NCBI RefSeq assembly: GCF_900343145.1 | Contig: NZ_LT996886.1 | Span: 806,001 to 870,000, forward strand | Reading direction: 5' to 3' | DNA: 64,000 nucleotides | Source of the DNA: Tessaracoccus timonensis | GTDB lineage: Bacteria > Actinomycetota > Actinomycetes > Propionibacteriales > Propionibacteriaceae | Part shown: in pieces, positions 60,094 to 64,000 of the stretch | How the letters are laid out: the number at the start of each line of letters is the position of its first letter | How positions within the stretch are numbered: the stretch's first letter is position 1 | Made by a program: the position numbers and the translations under genes | Notes under the pieces: model-generated | Seen by the model: only the letters and a program-made list of their open reading frames with translations | What the model was told of the DNA's origin: nothing | The model's database searches: none

Positions 60094-61049
60094 TGTTCAG
60101 CGTCCGGGACGGGCACGGTGTCCAACGCCTGGCGCACCACGACGTCGGGTGTCACGTCGGTGAGCCACAGCTCGGGTTTCAATGTGATGCGGTGCGCCAG
60201 TGCGGGGATGGCGAGGCGTTTGATGTCGTCGGGGGTGACGAAGTCCCGGCCAGCGATGAGCGCCACCGCCCGCGCCACCAGCACCAACGCCAGCGATCCT
60301 CGCGGCGACGCACCCACGAGCGTGTGCTGATGCGTGCGGGTGGCGCGCACCACGTCGACGGCATAGCGCCCCACTGGCTCCGACACATGCACCTCCTCGA
60401 CGGCGGCCTGCGCGGCAAGCAACTCGTCGGCGGTACATACGGGGGCAACGGTGGTGTCCTCCCGGCGACGACTGATCCGTCGGGCCAGCACGTCCCACTC
60501 CCCGTCCGCGCTCAGGTACCCGAAGCTCAGGCGGAGCAGGAAGCGGTCGAGCTGGGCCTCAGGCAGCGGATAGGTGCCTTCGTGTTCGACGGGGTTTGCC
60601 GTAGCCAGCACGTGGAACGGTGCCGGCAGCGGGAAGGTCTGGCCCTCGACGGTGACCTGGCGTTCCTGCATCGCCTCAAGCAGCGCCGACTGGGTTTTGG
60701 GCGGGGTGCGGTTGATCTCGTCGGCCAAGAGGAGCCCGGCGAAGATGGGGCCTTCGCGGAACTCGAAGCTGCTCGTTGATTGCTGGTACACGAAGGAGCC
60801 GGTGAGGTCGGCGGGGAGCAGGTCGGGCGTGAATTGGGCGCGGGCGAAGTCGAGCCCCAACGCCTGCGCCAGCGAGCGTGCCGCCAGCGTTTTGCCTAGC
60901 CCGGGTAGGTCTTCGAGGAGCACGTGGCCGCCAGCGAGGATGCCCGCGAGCACGAGCGAGAGCTCGTCTCGTTTACCCACCACCACGCTGTCGACGGCGT
61001 CGAGCACTCGATTGGCGATGCTGGCAGCGTCGGAAATGCTGAGCGTCAT
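60090..61049 (-). CDS. MoxR-family AAA+ ATPase
   Basis: 319-residue chaperone-type ATPase. Walker [23 protein letters not shown], the MoxR signature [18 protein letters not shown], Walker [36 protein letters not shown], sensor 1 [27 protein letters not shown] and a C-terminal lid domain are all present. Acts with the DUF58 and DUF4129 proteins of this operon, probably remodelling a membrane or wall-associated client that is unknown. Confidence 0.93.
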   Translation of the reverse strand: MTLSISDAASIANRVLDAVDSVVVGKRDELSLVLAGILAGGHVLLEDLPGLGKTLAARSLAQALGLDFARAQFTPDLLPADLTGSFVYQQSTSSFEFREGPIFAGLLLADEINRTPPKTQSALLEAMQERQVTVEGQTFPLPAPFHVLATANPVEHEGTYPLPEAQLDRFLLRLSFGYLSADGEWDVLARRISRRREDTTVAPVCTADELLAAQAAVEEVHVSEPVGRYAVDVVRATRTHQHTLVGASPRGSLALVLVARAVALIAGRDFVTPDDIKRLAIPALAHRITLKPELWLTDVTPDVVVRQALDTVPVPDAEQ

Positions 61050-61546
61050 AGTTGCTGGATCTCCTTTACGTAGGCTCGCATAGTGCGACGGTTGAGTGGC
61101 GGTGCAGGGGATGTGCGGAGGTAGGTGCCCAGTGCCCGGCTGATGTGGGGCAGCGCCTCCTCGATACCCGCTTCAGGGGGCAGCGCACCCGCCCGATGAA
61201 GCCTCCCGCAGGTCAGTTCAGCGAGGGTCTGCTGGAGCTTCTCATGAGTGAAGGCGCGGCCAGGTTGGGCGTCGCGAAGGAGGACCGCGGTTCGGCGCGT
61301 GGTCACGTCGGCGTTCCCCGTCGACGCAGGCGCCGGCGGCGACGGCACCGGCCAGGCGGCGTCGGGCGGGGCGGGGTGATGGGTGACGACGAGCCACAGC
61401 GCGAGGCCCGCCACGAGCCCGAGCCCAAGCAGTGGCCACGGGTGCACCTCGTAACCAGCCAGCCCTGCCGCCACGACGACTCCGACCGCGACCGCCAGGC
61501 CAATACCCACTTGACGAGGCAGTTCTTTCCACTGCTGCGCCGTCAT
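61046..61546 (-). CDS. Membrane protein of the MoxR operon
   Basis: 166 residues from ATG 61546, with two adjacent transmembrane helices (about 12-30 and 36-55), a Pro/Ala linker and a C-terminal helical domain (TTRRTAVLLRDAQPGRAFTHEKLQQTLAELT ... [30 protein letters not shown]). It occupies the place of small conserved membrane proteins between DUF4129 and MoxR in actinobacteria. 4-nt overlaps on both sides. Confidence 0.8.
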   Translation of the reverse strand: MTAQQWKELPRQVGIGLAVAVGVVVAAGLAGYEVHPWPLLGLGLVAGLALWLVVTHHPAPPDAAWPVPSPPAPASTGNADVTTRRTAVLLRDAQPGRAFTHEKLQQTLAELTCGRLHRAGALPPEAGIEEALPHISRALGTYLRTSPAPPLNRRTMRAYVKEIQQL

Positions 61547-62238
61547 ACCCGTGCCTCCATCGAGTTTCGCAGACGCTCCAGGCAGGCCACAGCCCTGGCC
61601 CGCGCATCGTCGCCAGGCACGCGGCCGGAGTACCACGCCTGGGTGTAGAGCCCGCCCAGCTCACGCAGGGCCTCTTCGTCGACGCTGGTGCCCGCGAGCA
61701 CCTGGAGGATGAACTCCTCCGACGTGTCCGTGGCCCGACGCGTCACCCCCGCACGTGCTGCCGTCGCCTCTAACTTGCGCCAGCACTCCACCACGGCGTC
61801 CTCTACTCCGACGCCGGTGCGCAGCCGGGCGAGGGTGTCGTCGAACTGTTCTACGAGCTCTTCCTCGCTCACCTCCGGCACCTCGACTCCCTCCTTGCCC
61901 GGGGCACTGCGTCGAAACGATATGCGCCGCAGCCGCAGTGCTAACCACACCGCCAGGCCGACGATCACCGTCGCGGCCACCAGCCAGATGAGCGCGGTGA
62001 GCAACTCCGAAAACCAGGCCGGAGGCGCGGGCATCTCCGGCTCTTCCCCCATGTCAGGGGCAGCTTCACTGGGCGGGGGGCTGGCCATGGGGATCTGCGG
62101 CGGCGCGATGCTGATGGGATCGCGCGGCTGGTCTTCGATGAGCGGACCTAGCCCGCTCGTCGCCCCCAATGTGGCAAGCACGAGCACCACGGCGCCCACC
62201 ACGACGGCGAGCCACGGGCGGCGGTGCAGGTCCAGCAT
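61543..62238 (-). CDS. DUF4129 domain membrane protein
   Basis: 231 residues. N-terminal transmembrane helix (about 9-30), an extracytoplasmic Pro/Met-rich stretch, a second helix (about 83-105) and the cytoplasmic DUF4129 domain with its conserved [36 protein letters not shown] and [10 protein letters not shown]. First gene of a five-gene operon (DUF4129, small membrane protein, MoxR, DUF58, membrane protein), all overlapping by 4 nt. Confidence 0.88.
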   Translation of the reverse strand: MLDLHRRPWLAVVVGAVVLVLATLGATSGLGPLIEDQPRDPISIAPPQIPMASPPPSEAAPDMGEEPEMPAPPAWFSELLTALIWLVAATVIVGLAVWLALRLRRISFRRSAPGKEGVEVPEVSEEELVEQFDDTLARLRTGVGVEDAVVECWRKLEATAARAGVTRRATDTSEEFILQVLAGTSVDEEALRELGGLYTQAWYSGRVPGDDARARAVACLERLRNSMEARV

Positions 62239-62289
62239 GGGCAGAGCCTATCTTGCGGCCTCGATCACGCTCAGCGAGACGACAGAGGC

Positions 62290-62703
62290 CTAGCGCCGCT
62301 TATCCAGGCTGGCTTCGAAGCGGGCGACGTCGATCACGGCGCGTCCATGTGTGCCGCGGCAGATGAAGCCCTTGTCGTCGGTGGCTTCCACCGCGAAGGT
62401 GAGCTTTCCGCGTTCCGTCACGTCGGTGAGCTCCACCTTGAAGTGCACGGGCTGGCCGATGGGGGTGGCTCCTTCGTGGCTCAGGTCGACGTGCACGCCG
62501 ACGGTTTTCTCCCCGTCGGAAAGGTGGCCGTCGAGTGCCTGCATGCACGTCCATTCGATGAGCGCCACCATGTAACCGGTGGCGAGCACCTCGGGCATCT
62601 CGCGGAAATGAGGCGCTTCGGGCAGCAGGTGGGGGACCGTGCGCTCAACCGGGACTTCGTAGTCCATGATGGCGGTGAGCCCAGGGCGGAGGGTGTCTTG
62701 CAT
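62290..62703 (-). CDS. FlK-like thioesterase
   Basis: 137-residue hot-dog-fold protein. The N-terminal [36 protein letters not shown] and [21 protein letters not shown] match the fluoroacetyl-CoA thioesterase (FlK) subfamily; the Thr of VLAT, the Glu of LIEW and the His of VDLSHEG correspond to its Thr-Glu-His catalytic set. In bacteria that meet no fluoroacetate these proteins presumably hydrolyse another short acyl-CoA. ATG 62703 has GGAG 5 nt upstream. It is divergent from pckG. Confidence 0.82.
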   Translation of the reverse strand: MQDTLRPGLTAIMDYEVPVERTVPHLLPEAPHFREMPEVLATGYMVALIEWTCMQALDGHLSDGEKTVGVHVDLSHEGATPIGQPVHFKVELTDVTERGKLTFAVEATDDKGFICRGTHGRAVIDVARFEASLDKRR

Positions 62704-62752
62704 AGCGGCTCCAATGCTGGGGTCGTTAGAACGCTCACGTTACCTGCCCCAC

Positions 62753-62831
62753 CTAACCCGATATCCACATTCGTTTCGAAAAACAGGCCATTTTCGCCCT
62801 TCTGGGCAAACGCGTGTGGATATTGGGTTAG
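62753..62831. repeat. Palindromic element family C, copy C2
   Basis: 24-bp arms with a few mismatches (CATTCG against CGCGTG, and ATTGGG for ATCGGG) and a 31-nt centre with CCATTTTCGCC. It lies in the divergent gap between the thioesterase gene and pckG. The rest of that gap (62832-62976) shows nothing certain. Confidence 0.92.
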
Positions 62832-62976
62832 GCCCCGTCATTGCCCCGGCCACGGGCTCCGCACAGACCACCCACATTGTCAGGACGAACGCTATAGCAC
62901 ACACCCGATTAGCCGAACTCGCTGGGGCGGGGTTATGGTGAAGCTATACCCGCATGCTGCGCCCCAAAGGAGTGGA

Positions 62977-64000
62977 ATGAACGCGCTGCTCGCGTCAAGT
63001 GACGCATTGTCCAACCTGCCCATTTCCGGCCGCATCCCCAACCATCCCGGCATCATCAGCTGGGTGGACGAGGTGGCCCAACTCACCACACCCGCCGACG
63101 TCTACTTCTGCGACGGTTCCGACGAAGAATACGAGCGCCTCGCCGACGCGCTCGTCGCGTCCGGGACCGCACGTCGACTCGACGACGCCAAGAAACCGAA
63201 CTCCCTCTACTGCGTCTCCGACCCCGACGACGTCGCCCGCGTCGAAGACCAAACCTTCATCTGCTCCGTCGACGAGAACGACGCCGGGCCCACCAACAAC
63301 TGGATGGACCCGAAGCAGATGAAACAGATCATGACGCCCCTGTACGAGGGCTGCATGGCCGGCCGCACGATGTACGTGGTTCCGTTCTGCATGGGCCACG
63401 TCGACGCCGAAGACCCGAAGTTCGGCATCGAGATCACCGACTCCGCCTACGTCGTCGTCTCGATGAAGATCATGACCCGGATGGGCGAGGAGCCGCTCAA
63501 GGTCATGGAAGAGCGGGAAGCGAGCTTCGTGCACGCCCTGCACTCCGTCGGCATGCCGCTGGCCGACGGCGCCCGCGACGTACCCTGGCCGTGCAACGAC
63601 ACGAAGTACATCAGCCACTTCCCTGAAGAGCGCACCATCTGGAGCTACGGCTCCGGCTACGGCGGCAACGCGCTGCTGGGTAAGAAGTGCTACGCGCTGC
63701 GTATCGCGTCGGCGATGGGGCGCGACGAAGGCTGGATGGCCGAGCACATGCTCCTGGTGAAGCTCACGTCTCCCGAAGGCAAGGCGTACCACATCGCGGC
63801 AGCCTTCCCGTCGGCCTGCGGCAAGACGAACCTCGCCATGCTGAACCCCACCCTGCCCGGCTGGAAGGCGGAAACCCTCGGCGACGACATCGTCTGGATG
63901 CGTCTCGGCGACGACGGTCGGCTCTGGGCGGTCAACCCCGAGGATGGCATGTTTGGGGTCGCCCCCGGCACCGGCGAGAGCACGAACCCGAACGCCATGG
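62977..64000 (+). CDS. pckG: Phosphoenolpyruvate carboxykinase (GTP), 5' part
   Basis: GTP-dependent PEPCK interconverting oxaloacetate and PEP; in propionate-forming bacteria it links C4 and C3 pools. The first 341 codons are present and the gene is cut by the window end. Visible motifs: [35 protein letters not shown] (substrate site), the kinase-1a loop [14 protein letters not shown] with the reactive Cys, and [32 protein letters not shown] (metal site). ATG 62977 is preceded by AAAGGAG. Confidence 0.97.
   Translation, partial: MNALLASSDALSNLPISGRIPNHPGIISWVDEVAQLTTPADVYFCDGSDEEYERLADALVASGTARRLDDAKKPNSLYCVSDPDDVARVEDQTFICSVDENDAGPTNNWMDPKQMKQIMTPLYEGCMAGRTMYVVPFCMGHVDAEDPKFGIEITDSAYVVVSMKIMTRMGEEPLKVMEEREASFVHALHSVGMPLADGARDVPWPCNDTKYISHFPEERTIWSYGSGYGGNALLGKKCYALRIASAMGRDEGWMAEHMLLVKLTSPEGKAYHIAAAFPSACGKTNLAMLNPTLPGWKAETLGDDIVWMRLGDDGRLWAVNPEDGMFGVAPGTGESTNPNAM

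Overview
The window is chromosomal DNA of a high-GC, Gram-positive actinobacterium. It is probably a member of the Propionibacteriaceae or a close relative. The evidence is the overall composition, actinobacterial gene sets (a Glp/GlpR-like division pair, a class E-like sortase, an HspR-type HAIR box, a DtxR/IdeR-type metal box, GTP-dependent PEP carboxykinase) and dispersed GGTTGAGTAG repeats. Genus cannot be fixed from sequence alone. No prophage, integrase, complete insertion sequence, rRNA or CRISPR array was seen; there is one tRNA.

Layout. 1-8.6 kb: an AbiEi/DUF559-type gene between two copies of a perfect palindrome, then a myo-inositol operon (iolC-iolB-iolD-mmsA, minus strand), a divergent GntR regulator and a transaldolase-family gene. 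8.6-12.4 kb: a TroABCD-like metal ABC transporter behind a DtxR-type operator, in visibly less GC-rich DNA. 12.4-18.8 kb: a mycobacteria-like syntenic block: GlpR/SepX-like membrane protein, Glp (MoeA-like), frameshifted 5-formyl-THF cyclo-ligase, FmdB zinc ribbon, SAF protein, MscL and a eukaryotic-type UDP-glucose pyrophosphorylase. 19-30.5 kb: tRNA-Arg(CCT), uracil permease, a three-gene pyruvate:ferredoxin oxidoreductase operon, class II aldolase, an SpoU methyltransferase and a PdxK/ThiD kinase. 30.8-40.5 kb: cell-envelope genes: a 1,916-residue LPGTG surface protein with 12 G5 repeats, a DUF368 transporter, LemA, a sortase homologue without its catalytic cysteine, and a spermidine-synthase-like protein. 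40.6-50.3 kb: a DUF4143 ATPase, a TPP-riboswitch-controlled thiamine operon (thiD-MFS-thiM-thiE), MATE exporter, pyroglutamyl peptidase, Pit phosphate transporter and PdxH. 50.2-64 kb: ClpB with a HAIR box, an NrtR-like regulator divergent from nadABC, a five-gene DUF4129/MoxR/DUF58 operon, an FlK-like thioesterase and the start of pckG (cut by the window end).

Cofactor and redox metabolism dominate: NAD (nadABC/NrtR), thiamine (thi operon) and pyridoxal phosphate (pdxH, PdxK-like kinase). The ThDP made by the thi genes is needed by IolD and by the pyruvate:ferredoxin oxidoreductase encoded here. Inositol carbon ends as acetyl-CoA and dihydroxyacetone phosphate, which feed the aldolase, PFOR and PEPCK steps.

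The least explained part of the window lies between genes: at least six families of about 46-130 bp palindromic elements. Each has 17-25 bp arms conserved between copies and a centre of constant length, and several families share a CCGATTTCGG-like core. They sit inside or beside GGTTGAGTAG repeat clusters, supply stop codons to neighbouring genes, and in two places bracket whole genes.
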